The position numbers were made by a program, and so were the translations under genes. Below the pieces are notes generated by a model. That model worked only from the letters and a program-made list of their open reading frames with translations, ran no database searches and was not told where the DNA came from. From the NCBI GenBank assembly GCA_051652645.1, contig JBOFUP010000094.1:1-64000 (forward strand): 64,000 bases of DNA, given 5' to 3'. Below, one piece after another: positions 9,701-17,568 of the stretch (position 1 is the first letter of the stretch; each line of letters opens with the position of its first letter). The DNA comes from UBA7332 sp051652645 (lineage in GTDB: Bacteria > Bacteroidota > Bacteroidia > Bacteroidales > UBA7332).

Positions 9701-10354
9701 CCTTGGAGTGATCTTCACAGACTAAATAGAGAGCGCGAACTCGTGGGTATATACATCTCGGCACATCCTTTAGATGAGTATCAAATTGTTTTAGAAGCAA
9801 TCTGCAATACTAATATGGAGGAAATTAAAGATAAGGATAGCCTCATAGGAAGAGAAATTACATTAGGAGGGATGGTTACATCAGTCAGAGAAGGGACCAC
9901 AAAAACAGGAAACCCATATGGTGTAATGACTATTGAAGACTACAGCGGGGCTTCTGAGATAATTATGTTTGGAAATGATTATGTGGATAAACGTAAGTTC
10001 TTCTATCAAGGTCTCTTCCTACTTGGACGTGGAAGAATGGAACCTAAGAGATTCAACAAGGATGAGTATGAGCTAAAAATACACAGCTTTGAGCTCCTAT
10101 CTGATATCAAGCATAATGCTGTCAATAAGGTTACCATATCAATTCCGGTTGAGAATATGGACATATCACTTGTTAGTGACCTCACTGCAATACTAGATAG
10201 CGAAGATGGTGATGTGCAACTAAACTTCGAACTTATTGACCACCATAGGGATGCTATTATTCCTTTAAAAAGTACAAATAAGAAGATAAAAGCAACGAAA
10301 GAGTTGCTGCAGTTTTTAAAGAGTAGAGAGACGATTTCTTATAAGATAAATTAG
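6716..10354 (+). CDS. dnaE: DNA polymerase III subunit alpha
   Basis: Replicative C-family polymerase of 1212 residues. The N-terminal PHP domain (FVHLHVHSQYSILDG, then ALTDHGNMFG) carries a charged, lysine/glutamate-rich insert at about residues 55-105. The polymerase active site is the triple-aspartate PDIDIDFDDDGRG (D448, D450, D452), preceded by GPGRGSAAGSAVAY. Later motifs are YQEQVMLL, the KKNIEGLIVAGAFD helix-hairpin-helix region, and an OB-fold domain (EITLGGMVTSVREGTTKTGNPYGVMTIED near 1040-1070). It has no PolC-type exonuclease insert. trxA follows with its own promoter box. Confidence 0.97.
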   Translation: MHSFVHLHVHSQYSILDGQASIERIVSKAIEYGMPAVALTDHGNMFGVKEFFNTVSKKNSKVEGEIKRIKQEIENKKKLNEGNDKSLESLILELETAKKRLLKPIIGCEVYVARQGRHVKSGREHLSGHHLILLAKNKIGYHNLIKLVSLGWIEGFYGRPRIDKELLEKYSEGLIVSSACLAGEIPRLVKAGRMDEAQKAIESFKKIFGDDFYLEMQRHETYDSNANQEVYPEQKAVNIGLRELSQRTGVKLIATNDVHFVNAEDADAHDHLLCLNTGADLNDPKRMRYTKQEWFKTPQEMYSIFSDIPESLTNTLEIADKVEFYSINSDAIMPIFPLPEGFSDDGEYLRHLTYVGAEKRYPNMDEEHKERIDFELETILNMGFPGYFLIVQDFIAEARKMGVAVGPGRGSAAGSAVAYCLGITDIDPIKYDLLFERFLNPDRISMPDIDIDFDDDGRGQVLQWVTEKYGKEKVAHIITFGTMATKSAIKDVARVQKLPLSESDRLTKLVPDKIPDVKKVSVKASIEYVRELRDAAESPNQILRDTMKYAQMLEGNVRNTGVHACGVIIGRDDLTNYVPISTADDKESGEKMLVTQYEGSVIEDVGMLKMDFLGLKTLSIIKDAIENVSITTGKSIDIADISLEDQKTFELYSSGKTTGTFQFESAGMQKYLRELKPTTFEDLIAMNALYRPGPMEYIPSFVARKHGREPISYDIPIMERYLKDTYGITVYQEQVMLLSRLLANFTRGQSDELRKAMGKKLIDKMNALKVKFMEGCKSNGHDLKVCEKIWADWEKFASYAFNKSHATCYSWVAYQTAYLKANYPSEYMAAVLSRNISNITEITKFMDECKSMSIGVLGPDVNESLHKFSVNKRGDIRFGLGAIKGVGENAVQAIIEERRKGGPFTSIFNFIERINLSACNKKNIEGLIVAGAFDGLDDIRRDQYFAENEKGDLFLEALVKYGNKIQADRAMQTNSLFGDDHDSIAIATPEVPTCEPWSDLHRLNRERELVGIYISAHPLDEYQIVLEAICNTNMEEIKDKDSLIGREITLGGMVTSVREGTTKTGNPYGVMTIEDYSGASEIIMFGNDYVDKRKFFYQGLFLLGRGRMEPKRFNKDEYELKIHSFELLSDIKHNAVNKVTISIPVENMDISLVSDLTAILDSEDGDVQLNFELIDHHRDAIIPLKSTNKKIKATKELLQFLKSRETISYKIN

Positions 10355-10373
10355 TTTATCCAATAATTCTTTT

Positions 10374-10381
10374 TACTTTTG
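10374..10381 (+). promoter_or_regulatory. -7 box of trxA promoter
   Basis: TACTTTTG fits TAnnTTTG, 58 bp before the trxA start codon. Confidence 0.5.
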
Positions 10382-10439
10382 AACATCAAACCCACTATGG
10401 GAATAAGTAAAACATAAACTTTTAAATACTAAAAAGAGA

Positions 10440-10754
10440 ATGGCACTTACAATTACAGATGCAAACTTCCAAGAGCTTTTGGAATCTGGTAAACCACTTG
10501 TTGTTGATTTCTGGGCTGAATGGTGTGGTCCTTGCCGTATGATTACTCCTATTATCGAGGATCTTGCTAAAGAGTATGATGGTCGCGCAAACATCGGAAA
10601 ATGTAACGTAGACGAGAATGACGCAATAACTCAACAATTCGGGATACGTAACATCCCTACAATCCTATTCTTCAAGAATGGAGAACTTGTTGACAAAGTA
10701 GTAGGAGCTTCACAAAAGCCTGCTATCGCTGCTAAAATCGAGGCTATCCTTTAA
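10440..10754 (+). CDS. trxA: thioredoxin
   Basis: Cytosolic disulfide reductant of 104 residues with the canonical redox motif WCGPC (C29, C32) after VVDFWAE, followed by the cis-proline segment RNIPTILFFKNGE near residue 75. Length and all core positions match classical thioredoxins, and there is no signal peptide. It sits 85 bp after dnaE and ends before a hairpin, so it is likely a single-gene unit or the tail of the dnaE transcript. Confidence 0.96.
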   Translation: MALTITDANFQELLESGKPLVVDFWAEWCGPCRMITPIIEDLAKEYDGRANIGKCNVDENDAITQQFGIRNIPTILFFKNGELVDKVVGASQKPAIAAKIEAIL

Positions 10755-10780
10755 TTAAGATATACTTCATTTTAATGCTA

Positions 10781-10825
10781 AATAGATCGATAACCCTTAA
10801 ATTTATGAGGTGTTATCGATCTATT
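10781..10825 (+). terminator. hairpin after trxA
   Basis: Perfect 14-bp inverted repeat (10781-10794 with 10812-10825), 26 bp past the stop codon; the T-run after it is weak. Confidence 0.65.
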
Positions 10826-10929
10826 CTCATATAATGAACGTAGAGCTTTGATGTTACACGAATTTGTATAAAACGTATAGTTGACAATATATATTGCCTA
10901 CATTTACCTGGTTTAATAAATAAACTATT

Positions 10930-11559
10930 ATGAAGAAAAACAGTGAAGAGATAGCCAATAGCTTAACACATGGAGTTGGAGTGATATTCGCAATATTTGC
11001 GTTAATCTACCTTACTCTAGTTGCTCTTAAGAGTGGTGACTTATATAATATTATTAGCTCTGTAATATTTGGAGTAACGATGACACTTCTCTACTTGATG
11101 TCTACTATATATCACTCTCTACGTGAGATTGAGACAAAGCAAATATTTCGAAAATTTGATCATAGTGCTATATTCCTTTTCATAGCAGGTTCATACACTC
11201 CATTTACCCTAGTCACTCTTAGAGAGAGTGCATATTGGGGATGGTCAATATTCATTATAGTATGGATTGCTGCATTGGCAGGAACTCTTATTAGCCTTAG
11301 AAATGTTAAGGGTGGACTAATAAAAACTTCTTGCTATCTATTGATGGGATGGATAGTAGCATTTGCATTCAATCCTCTGAGTGAGGCCCTATCAGAGAAA
11401 CCAGAAGTTATTCATTGGCTTGTACTTGGTGGAATAAGCTATACTGTTGGAGCAATATTCTACGCTCTGAGCAAATACAAATATATGCACACCATTTGGC
11501 ATCTATTCGTTCTTTCTGGTTCATTCTGCCATTTTATGGCAGTAAAATACATTATGTAA
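10930..11559 (+). CDS. trhA: TrhA/hemolysin III family (PAQR-like) membrane protein
   Basis: Seven-span inner-membrane protein of 209 residues in the bacterial PAQR/hemolysin III family, implicated in membrane homeostasis; the old name hemolysin III is not evidence of toxicity. Family marks are the opening EEIANSLTHGVGVIFAI (conserved histidine), STIYHSL near residue 60 and the C-terminal HTIWHLFVLSGSFCHFMAV with three conserved histidines, which form the metal site in the superfamily. The gene starts 175 bp after trxA. A weak box, TACATTTA at 10899-10906, may be its promoter. Confidence 0.9.
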   Translation: MKKNSEEIANSLTHGVGVIFAIFALIYLTLVALKSGDLYNIISSVIFGVTMTLLYLMSTIYHSLREIETKQIFRKFDHSAIFLFIAGSYTPFTLVTLRESAYWGWSIFIIVWIAALAGTLISLRNVKGGLIKTSCYLLMGWIVAFAFNPLSEALSEKPEVIHWLVLGGISYTVGAIFYALSKYKYMHTIWHLFVLSGSFCHFMAVKYIM

Positions 11560-11580
11560 TTGCATATGTACAGTACGACT

Positions 11581-11724
11581 CTAAATAAACTTGAGAATAA
11601 TATCTGGAAGAAATGTAGAGATTACTAAAAAGATAAGTAAGATAGTCAGTAGAAACCAATACCCACCACCAGCAACTAATACTCTCTTGAATAAAGGATT
11701 GGAAAATATATTTCTTGTTTTCAT
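11581..11724 (-). CDS. possible small membrane protein
   Basis: Not recognised. This minus-strand frame encodes 47 residues beginning MKTRNIFSNPLFKR, a positively charged head, then one long hydrophobic helix (about residues 17-41, GGYWFLLTILLIFLVISTFLP). The charge pattern would place the head inside the cell. Support for it being real is the promoter-like TTG-N20-TATGTTTG just upstream on the same strand (11790-11760), giving a leader of about 28 nt. An upstream in-frame start at 11790 would lie beyond that promoter. Located between the TrhA gene (22 bp away, convergent) and grpE (divergent). Confidence 0.5.
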   Translation of the reverse strand: MKTRNIFSNPLFKRVLVAGGGYWFLLTILLIFLVISTFLPDIILKFI

Positions 11725-11759
11725 TTTTAGGTAACTAGAATTATGATCTCGATGAACTA

Positions 11760-11790
11760 CAAACATAGGAAAACTTATCTTAAAACACAA
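11760..11790 (-). promoter_or_regulatory. promoter of the possible small membrane protein
   Basis: Minus strand TTG (11790-11788), 20-bp spacer, TATGTTTG (11767-11760). It is divergent from the grpE promoter about 30 bp away. Confidence 0.5.
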
Positions 11791-11819
11791 CAGATAATCA
11801 AATTATTAGATACCTTTGT

Positions 11820-11849
11820 TTTGGCACTCTTTTTGCTAGGATAGATTTG
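11820..11849 (+). promoter_or_regulatory. promoter of grpE-dnaJ
   Basis: TTTG (11820-11823), 18-bp spacer, TAGATTTG (11842-11849), about 87 bp before grpE. A second box TACCTTTG lies at 11811-11818. No CIRCE-like inverted repeat was seen in the leader. Confidence 0.6.
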
Positions 11850-11935
11850 AACATTACTACCATTATGATAGCTATTGATGCTACATTAATGTTCATAATT
11901 AAGATAACAAATAGAAAATCAAACCATAAGAATAT

Positions 11936-12502
11936 ATGAATCGAGAAGAAATGGATAACAAAGAGCTACACGAAGAGATTGAGAACAACAACTTAGAGGT
12001 TGAACAGAACGAGTTAAACGAAGAGTCGTCATGCGAAGAGGACAAGTTGGCAGCAGACATTGTTGCCATACAAGAAAAAAATCGCGAATTAAATGATCAA
12101 TACCTTCGCTTGATGGCAGACTATGACAACTACAGAAAGCGTACTATGCGTGAGAAAGCTGAGTTGATCAAGAACGGTGGAGAGACTACTCTTGTAAATA
12201 TCCTTCCTGTGGTTGATGATTTTGAAAGAGCACTCGCTAATATAGAAAAAGCTCAAGATATTGAGGCTGTTAAAGAGGGAATAAATCTAATTTATGGAAA
12301 GTTTATTGCTTACCTAAAGCAGAACAACGTTGTTGAGATAGAAACGGCAGAACAACCTTTTGACACTGACCTTCATGATGCTATCACCACTATACCTGCC
12401 CCTAGCGAAGAGCTTAAAGGTAAGGTTATTGATTGTATTCAAAAAGGATACAAACTAAACGATAAAGTCATCCGCTTTTCTAAAGTGGTTGTAGGAGAAT
12501 AA
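11936..12502 (+). CDS. grpE: nucleotide exchange factor GrpE
   Basis: Cochaperone that releases ADP from DnaK. The 188-residue protein has an acidic, low-complexity N-terminal tail (about 1-40), a long coiled-coil with YLRLMADYDNYRKRTMREK (about 55-75), and the C-terminal beta-wing with VVEIETAEQPFDTDLHDAI and VIRFSKVVVGE. An internal ATG at 11951 is also possible. dnaJ begins 5 bp after its stop, giving the grpE-dnaJ operon; dnaK is not in this window. Confidence 0.95.
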   Translation: MNREEMDNKELHEEIENNNLEVEQNELNEESSCEEDKLAADIVAIQEKNRELNDQYLRLMADYDNYRKRTMREKAELIKNGGETTLVNILPVVDDFERALANIEKAQDIEAVKEGINLIYGKFIAYLKQNNVVEIETAEQPFDTDLHDAITTIPAPSEELKGKVIDCIQKGYKLNDKVIRFSKVVVGE

Positions 12503-12507
12503 GAACT

Positions 12508-13659
12508 ATGAGTACAAAGAGAGACTATTACGAGATACTCGGTGTAGCAAAAGATGCTTCTGCCGAACAGATAAAGAAGGCGTATAGAAAAAAAGCCATT
12601 CAGTATCACCCGGATAAAAATCCAGACAATAAGGAGGCTGAAAACAAATTTAAAGAAGCTGCGGAAGCTTATGAGATTCTAAGTGACCCGAACAAACGCT
12701 CTAGATATGACCAATTCGGACACCAAGGTGTGAATGGTGGTGGTGCTGGGGGCTTTGGAGGTGGCTTCGGAGACAATATGTCTATGGATGATATCTTCTC
12801 ACAGTTTGGTGATATCTTCGGTGGACACTTTGGCGGTTTTGGTGGTGGCGGCAGAAGCAGCCGCAATGTAAACCGTGGCTCAGACCTTCGCGTAAAGGTT
12901 AAGCTGACACTTAAGGACATTGCTCATGGTGTTGAGAAAAAAATAAAACTTAAGAAATATGTCTCTTGCTCGCACTGTAGTGGTACAGGTGCTGAGAATG
13001 GTAACAGCTACACAACTTGCTCTACTTGTAACGGATCTGGACACGTTACTCGTGTACAAAGAACCATACTTGGTAACATACAAACACAAAGTGCCTGCCC
13101 ATCATGTAATGGTGAAGGTAAAATAATCACCAATAAATGTACTCATTGTGCTGGCGAGGGTGTTACTATGAGTGAAGAGGTAGTAAACATCAATATACCA
13201 GCCGGTATACAAGAGGGCATGCAACTTTCGATGAGAGGTGGTGGTAATGCGGCTCGAAGAGGTGGTGTAACGGGTGATCTTCTTATCCTTGTAGAAGAGG
13301 AGAGCCATCCTGAACTTATCCGAGATCAAGATGACCTTATCTACAACCTCTTGATTAGCTTTCCAACAGCAGCTATGGGCTCAAATGTTGAAATACCTAC
13401 CGTTGATGGTAAGGTTCGAATGCCTATTGCAGCAGGAACTCAACCAGGAAAGAAAATAAGACTTAGAGGTAAAGGTCTTCCTAGCATTAATGGATATGGA
13501 ACTGGTGATTTACTTGTAAACATAAGTATCTATGTTCCTGAAAAATTAAGCTCTGAGGAAAAGAAAAGTCTTGAAAAGTTAGAAGAATCTGACAACTTCA
13601 AACCAAACGAAACAGAGAAGAAATCATTCTTCAACCGTTTCAAAAAGTTCTTTGAATAG
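12508..13659 (+). CDS. dnaJ: chaperone DnaJ (type I Hsp40)
   Basis: Stimulates DnaK ATPase and binds unfolded clients. All type I parts are present in 383 residues: J domain (about 1-70, with the HPD motif in QYHPDKNPDN), Gly/Phe-rich linker (about 76-118), a zinc region with four CxxCxGxG repeats (CSHCSGTG, CSTCNGSG, CPSCNGEG, CTHCAGEG), and the C-terminal substrate-binding beta domains. Cotranscribed with grpE (5-bp gap) and closed by a strong hairpin. Confidence 0.97.
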   Translation: MSTKRDYYEILGVAKDASAEQIKKAYRKKAIQYHPDKNPDNKEAENKFKEAAEAYEILSDPNKRSRYDQFGHQGVNGGGAGGFGGGFGDNMSMDDIFSQFGDIFGGHFGGFGGGGRSSRNVNRGSDLRVKVKLTLKDIAHGVEKKIKLKKYVSCSHCSGTGAENGNSYTTCSTCNGSGHVTRVQRTILGNIQTQSACPSCNGEGKIITNKCTHCAGEGVTMSEEVVNINIPAGIQEGMQLSMRGGGNAARRGGVTGDLLILVEEESHPELIRDQDDLIYNLLISFPTAAMGSNVEIPTVDGKVRMPIAAGTQPGKKIRLRGKGLPSINGYGTGDLLVNISIYVPEKLSSEEKKSLEKLEESDNFKPNETEKKSFFNRFKKFFE

Positions 13660-13692
13660 TACTCAAAACTACAGAAGTACAATTGATAAATT

Positions 13693-13738
13693 ATTGAGGG
13701 CTCCACTGTTGTATATAAACAACAGTGGAGCCCTCAAT
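13693..13738 (+). terminator. hairpin after dnaJ
   Basis: Perfect 20-bp inverted repeat (13693-13712 with 13719-13738) around a 6-nt loop. No T-run follows, so stopping may rely on the stem alone or the element may act as an RNA stabiliser. Confidence 0.75.
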
Positions 13739-13872
13739 TCGTATACAGTTATTTAGCAGCGGGTACCAAAACGAACCTATTGATTAATCATAAGCTCAAA
13801 AACAAATGGACATCATAGTTTGTTATATGTGTATAGATTTCAAATAACAACATATATAATAATCTTACATCT

Positions 13873-15153
13873 ATGAGAATCGCTGAAATTAAAGGTAGAG
13901 AGATTTTAGACTCACGTGGTAACCCAACTATTGAAGTTGATGTTACTCTAGAATCAGGAGTTATGGGCCGCGCTGCTGTTCCCTCGGGAGCATCTACTGG
14001 CGAGAATGAAGCTCTTGAACTTCGTGATGGTGATAAAAGTCGCTACCTAGGCAAAGGCGTTATGAAAGCCGTTGAGAACATCAACAAAATTATAGCTCCC
14101 GCTCTTGAGGGGTGGAACGCTCTTAAACAAGTAGAGATCGATCACGAACTACTGCGTCTGGATGGAACTCCAACTAAGGCTAACCTAGGAGCTAATGCTA
14201 TTCTTGGTGTTTCAATGGCCGTTGCTAAAGCCGCTGCAAACTATTTAGACTTACCTCTTTACAGATATATTGGAGGCACAAATACATACGTATTGCCTGT
14301 TCCGATGATGAATATTATTAATGGTGGATCACACTCTGATGCCCCAATTGCTTTCCAAGAATTCATGATTCGCCCTGTTGGAGCTTGTTGCTTCAAAGAG
14401 GCACTTCGTATGGGAGCCGAAGTTTTCCATGCACTTAAAAAAGTTCTTCATGATAGAGGATTGAGCACTGCGGTGGGTGACGAAGGTGGTTTCGCTCCAA
14501 AATTGAAAGGTACAGAAGATGCTCTTGAGTCAATTTTGAAAGCAATCGAGAAGGCCGGATATAAACCAGGTAAAGACATAACTATAGCCCTCGATTGTGC
14601 AGCTTCTGAATTCTTCAAACAAGGTATTTACAACTATGCCCTATTTGAAGGGGATAATGGGGCTAAAAGGAGTCCTAAAGAACAAGTTGACTATCTTGAG
14701 GAGTTAATTAATAAATATCCTATCGATTCCATCGAGGACGGTATGGGCGAAAACGACTGGGAAGGATGGAAGCTCCTAACTGATAGAATTGGCGAGCGAT
14801 GTCAATTGGTTGGGGACGACCTGTTTGTAACTAATGTCAAATTCTTAAAACAAGGTATCGAAAAAGGTTGTGGTAACTCTATTCTGATTAAAGTTAATCA
14901 GATTGGTACATTAACGGAGACTCTCGATGCTATAGAGATGGCTCACCGCCATGGGTATACATCGGTAACGTCTCATCGTTCAGGAGAGACAGAAGATGCT
15001 ACTATCTCAGACATTGCTGTAGCTACAAACTCAGGACAGATAAAGACTGGATCACTTAGCAGATCAGACCGTATGGCTAAGTACAATCAGCTACTTCGTA
15101 TTGAAGAAGAGTTGGGCGATGCAGCTGTTTATGGATACAAGCGAGTTAAGTAA
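13873..15153 (+). CDS. eno: enolase
   Basis: Glycolytic enzyme converting 2-phosphoglycerate to phosphoenolpyruvate. The 426-residue protein begins with the invariant EIKGREILDSRGNPT, and shows the catalytic glutamate in VGDEGGFAPKL, the magnesium ligands in ALDCAASEF, SIEDGMGENDWEGW and VGDDLFVTN, the catalytic lysine in LIKVNQIGT, and the SHRSGETED loop followed by KTGSLSRSDRMAKYNQLLRI. Full length for bacteria. It stands alone between two hairpins. A near-consensus box TAGATTTC at 13834-13841 lies about 30 bp upstream. Confidence 0.98.
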   Translation: MRIAEIKGREILDSRGNPTIEVDVTLESGVMGRAAVPSGASTGENEALELRDGDKSRYLGKGVMKAVENINKIIAPALEGWNALKQVEIDHELLRLDGTPTKANLGANAILGVSMAVAKAAANYLDLPLYRYIGGTNTYVLPVPMMNIINGGSHSDAPIAFQEFMIRPVGACCFKEALRMGAEVFHALKKVLHDRGLSTAVGDEGGFAPKLKGTEDALESILKAIEKAGYKPGKDITIALDCAASEFFKQGIYNYALFEGDNGAKRSPKEQVDYLEELINKYPIDSIEDGMGENDWEGWKLLTDRIGERCQLVGDDLFVTNVKFLKQGIEKGCGNSILIKVNQIGTLTETLDAIEMAHRHGYTSVTSHRSGETEDATISDIAVATNSGQIKTGSLSRSDRMAKYNQLLRIEEELGDAAVYGYKRVK

Positions 15154-15186
15154 CTCTTAAAAGAAATTATATCGTAGATTCTACTA

Positions 15187-15217
15187 GATGGGCACAAGCT
15201 TTACGCTTGTGCCCATC
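15187..15217 (+). terminator. hairpin after eno
   Basis: Perfect 13-bp GC-containing inverted repeat (15187-15199 with 15205-15217), loop of 5 nt, followed by a T-rich stretch. Confidence 0.85.
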
Positions 15218-15302
15218 TTCATTTCTGTTAACTCGATACTCAAAGTTATGTCGAGGAAAGAATAATTAAGAGATTAGTATAAAAAGTGATACTGAAGTGA
15301 CT

Positions 15303-15333
15303 ATTCACAGATAAAAAATGGCCATTCACAGAT
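15303..15333 (+). promoter_or_regulatory. paired direct repeats, candidate LytTR operator
   Basis: ATTCACAGAT occurs exactly twice, at 15303-15312 and 15324-15333, 21 bp apart. The second copy is centred about 34 bp upstream of the TATATTTG box at 15362. LytTR regulators (AgrA, ComE, VirR) bind pairs of direct repeats spaced about two helical turns apart just upstream of the promoter, and a LytTR regulator gene lies at 18765. Assignment to that regulator is inference. Confidence 0.5.
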
Positions 15334-15361
15334 TCTATTTTCAGCTCAATACTGCAAAGTA

Positions 15362-15369
15362 TATATTTG
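15362..15369 (+). promoter_or_regulatory. -7 box of the beta-helix lipoprotein promoter
   Basis: TATATTTG matches TAnnTTTG, 33 bp before the start codon. No good TTTG element at the usual distance, as expected for an activator-dependent promoter. Confidence 0.6.
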
Positions 15370-15402
15370 CTTTATAACAGTATGAATCAAATTTAGGAAA
15401 AT

Positions 15403-17460
15403 ATGAGGCGAATATGCAAACTAATCATCTTGGCTATTACTATTTCTTTTATCGCAACATCTTGTAGTAAAGAAAGTATACCTGATCTGGAAAATGGCAA
15501 TGATAGTGAGAATACTCAACCAGATGACAACAACTCTGATACTGGGTCAACAGGCAACTTGCTTGAATTTGATGTTAGTTGGGATGATATTAGTAACACT
15601 CACTACGAAGCTACACCTGAGGTAATAGTGACAGATAAATCCAACGATGAATATGATGACTTTGTAGAGAATTCTACGTTTACAACTACTGTACATATTC
15701 ATTTTAACGAGGAGGGTGTGAGTATAAATGATGAAGTTTCTGGTATCACTATTACAACAGATGGAGGGTATGTAGATGTTAATAGTACCCTCTCTGGCAT
15801 TGAATACAAAGTTTCGGGATCATCATCCGATGGGGGTATTAAATTCAACAGTGGCAAGAAGTTTAAACTAACACTCTCAGACTTATCTCTAAGGAGCAAT
15901 AGAGGTTCAGCAATAAATATTCAATCTAGCAAAAGAGTGTTTATTGAGATAGCTGATGGAACAGTTAATAATCTAGTTGACTCAAAGGAGTACACCCTCG
16001 TTGATGGTGAAGACCAAAAAGGATGTATTTTTAGTGAAGCTCAGCTTCTTTTTAGTGGTAATGGAGAATTAAATGTTACTGGTAACTATCGCCACGCTAT
16101 CTGCAGTGATGATTATATACACTTTAGAAGTGGAACAAACCTGAACGTTATCTCTGCAGTAAGTGATGGTATACACACGAATGACAAAATTATTGTCAGT
16201 GGCGGTAAGATAAATATAAATGCCTCTAGTGACGGAATGGAGTGCGAAAAGGGTAATATAGATATTCGAAGTGGCGAGATTACAATCTCAGCAGGGGATG
16301 ATGCTATTATAGCTTCGTATGAAGATGGTGATGCTTCAATAACTCCAAGAATAGAAATCAGCAACGGATTACTACTCCTTACTACAACCGACCCAAAAGG
16401 TATGGGGATCAAATCCACTGGAGATATAATGATTAGCGGCGGAATTATCAAATGTAATGTAAGTGGAGATGCATCAAAGGCTATAAAAGCTGATGGTAAT
16501 ATGATCATCAAAGAGTCTAGGATTGTTCTTCTAACAAGTGGAAATGGTCTATACGAATCAAATGATATTAGTTCATCTGCAGGAATAAACTGCGATGGAG
16601 ACCTTATTGTTAGTAATTCGCAACTATATATAAAGAGTACCGGAAGTGCTGGGAAAGGTATTAGTATTGATGGAGCTCTTACCCTAGAGGAAAGTGAAAT
16701 AAGAGTAATAACCACAGGAAAGCAATACATATACAACCGACTAGATTCATCTGCAAAAGGCATAAAAGCCGAAGGTAATATATCAATAAACTCTGGAACA
16801 ATTTGGGTCAGAACAACCGGTGGTGAAGGTAGTGAAGGTATAGAGAGTAAAAATATTCTATCCATAAATGGAGGGTCAATAGCTGTTTATTCTTATGATG
16901 ACTGCCTTAACGCATCCTCATCTATTGTAATCAATTCAGGAGATATATACTGCCATAGTAGTGGTAATGATGCTATTGATTCTAACGGAACATTCACTAT
17001 AACAGGGGGAATAGTTGTTGCTGTTGGTGCTTCACATCCAGAAGGTGGAATAGACTGTGATAATAGTACATTTAAAATAACTGGCGGAACTATCATTGGC
17101 ATAGGAGGATCAAGTAGCACGCCAACAGCCAGTGTATGCACTCAACGATCTATTGTATACAATAGTACTAACATCACCTCTTCACTAATTACTATTCAGT
17201 CCACCAGCGGAGAACATGTAATGTCATACTCAATACCACAGAGTTACACCAAAATGGTTATGCTCTTTAGCAGTGATAAACTTACAGCTAATAATGGCTA
17301 TAAAATATATTCACAAGGGAGCACAAGTGGAGGAAACAGTTTCTATGGACTATCATTAAACGCAAACTATACAATAGGAAGTGAAATTACAAGTTTCACA
17401 ACAAGCAATATGATTACAACTATAGGTTCAAACTCCTCTGGTGGTGGTGGCCGCCCATAA
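15403..17460 (+). CDS. carbohydrate-binding-domain lipoprotein (Cthe_2159-like beta-helix)
   Basis: Probable surface or periplasmic lipoprotein of 685 residues: lipobox SFIATSC ends at about residue 21, then an acidic Asp/Asn/Ser-rich linker to about 50. The body is a long run of short repeats with the rhythm 'G-I-K-(A/S)-(D/E)-G-N-I-x-I-x-G-G', for example DGIHTNDKIIVSGG, GIKSTGDIMISGG, GIKAEGNISINSG, characteristic of a right-handed parallel beta-helix. This resembles the Cthe_2159 carbohydrate-binding family (formerly DUF4353), whose founder binds cellulose and polygalacturonate. It ends in a glycine-rich tail. No catalytic residues are evident. The LytS/LytTR pair follows 109 bp later and may regulate it. 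The ligand is unknown. Confidence 0.82.
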   Translation: MRRICKLIILAITISFIATSCSKESIPDLENGNDSENTQPDDNNSDTGSTGNLLEFDVSWDDISNTHYEATPEVIVTDKSNDEYDDFVENSTFTTTVHIHFNEEGVSINDEVSGITITTDGGYVDVNSTLSGIEYKVSGSSSDGGIKFNSGKKFKLTLSDLSLRSNRGSAINIQSSKRVFIEIADGTVNNLVDSKEYTLVDGEDQKGCIFSEAQLLFSGNGELNVTGNYRHAICSDDYIHFRSGTNLNVISAVSDGIHTNDKIIVSGGKININASSDGMECEKGNIDIRSGEITISAGDDAIIASYEDGDASITPRIEISNGLLLLTTTDPKGMGIKSTGDIMISGGIIKCNVSGDASKAIKADGNMIIKESRIVLLTSGNGLYESNDISSSAGINCDGDLIVSNSQLYIKSTGSAGKGISIDGALTLEESEIRVITTGKQYIYNRLDSSAKGIKAEGNISINSGTIWVRTTGGEGSEGIESKNILSINGGSIAVYSYDDCLNASSSIVINSGDIYCHSSGNDAIDSNGTFTITGGIVVAVGASHPEGGIDCDNSTFKITGGTIIGIGGSSSTPTASVCTQRSIVYNSTNITSSLITIQSTSGEHVMSYSIPQSYTKMVMLFSSDKLTANNGYKIYSQGSTSGGNSFYGLSLNANYTIGSEITSFTTSNMITTIGSNSSGGGGRP

Positions 17461-17485
17461 AAACTTATTACGGAGAGTAGAAAAA

Positions 17486-17534
17486 GATAGAATTCCTGTT
17501 GATCTATATTTATAACACTCATAGGAATTCTATC
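17486..17534 (+). terminator. hairpin after the beta-helix lipoprotein, overlapping the kinase promoter
   Basis: Perfect 12-bp inverted repeat (17486-17497 with 17523-17534). Its right arm ends in TATC, which together with the next bases forms TATCTTTG, the -7 box of the downstream kinase gene. Confidence 0.65.
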
Positions 17535-17538
17535 TTTG
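17531..17538 (+). promoter_or_regulatory. -7 box of the LytS/LytTR operon promoter
   Basis: TATCTTTG lies 31 bp before the ATG at 17569. It supports that ATG over the in-frame TTG at 17536, which would fall at or before the transcription start. Confidence 0.6.
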
Positions 17539-17568
17539 CTATTAATTGATAAAGTAATTTATACAGAT

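Noticed and set aside
10930..11559. Hemolysin toxin
   Set aside because: The family name is historical; the sequence is a seven-span PAQR-like membrane homeostasis protein.
16113..16865. 250-codon open frame on the minus strand inside the beta-helix lipoprotein gene
   Set aside because: It is antisense to a repetitive, serine/glycine-rich gene; the product is an implausible Pro/Ile/Leu/Ser-rich chain with no promoter, and such frames are expected shadows.
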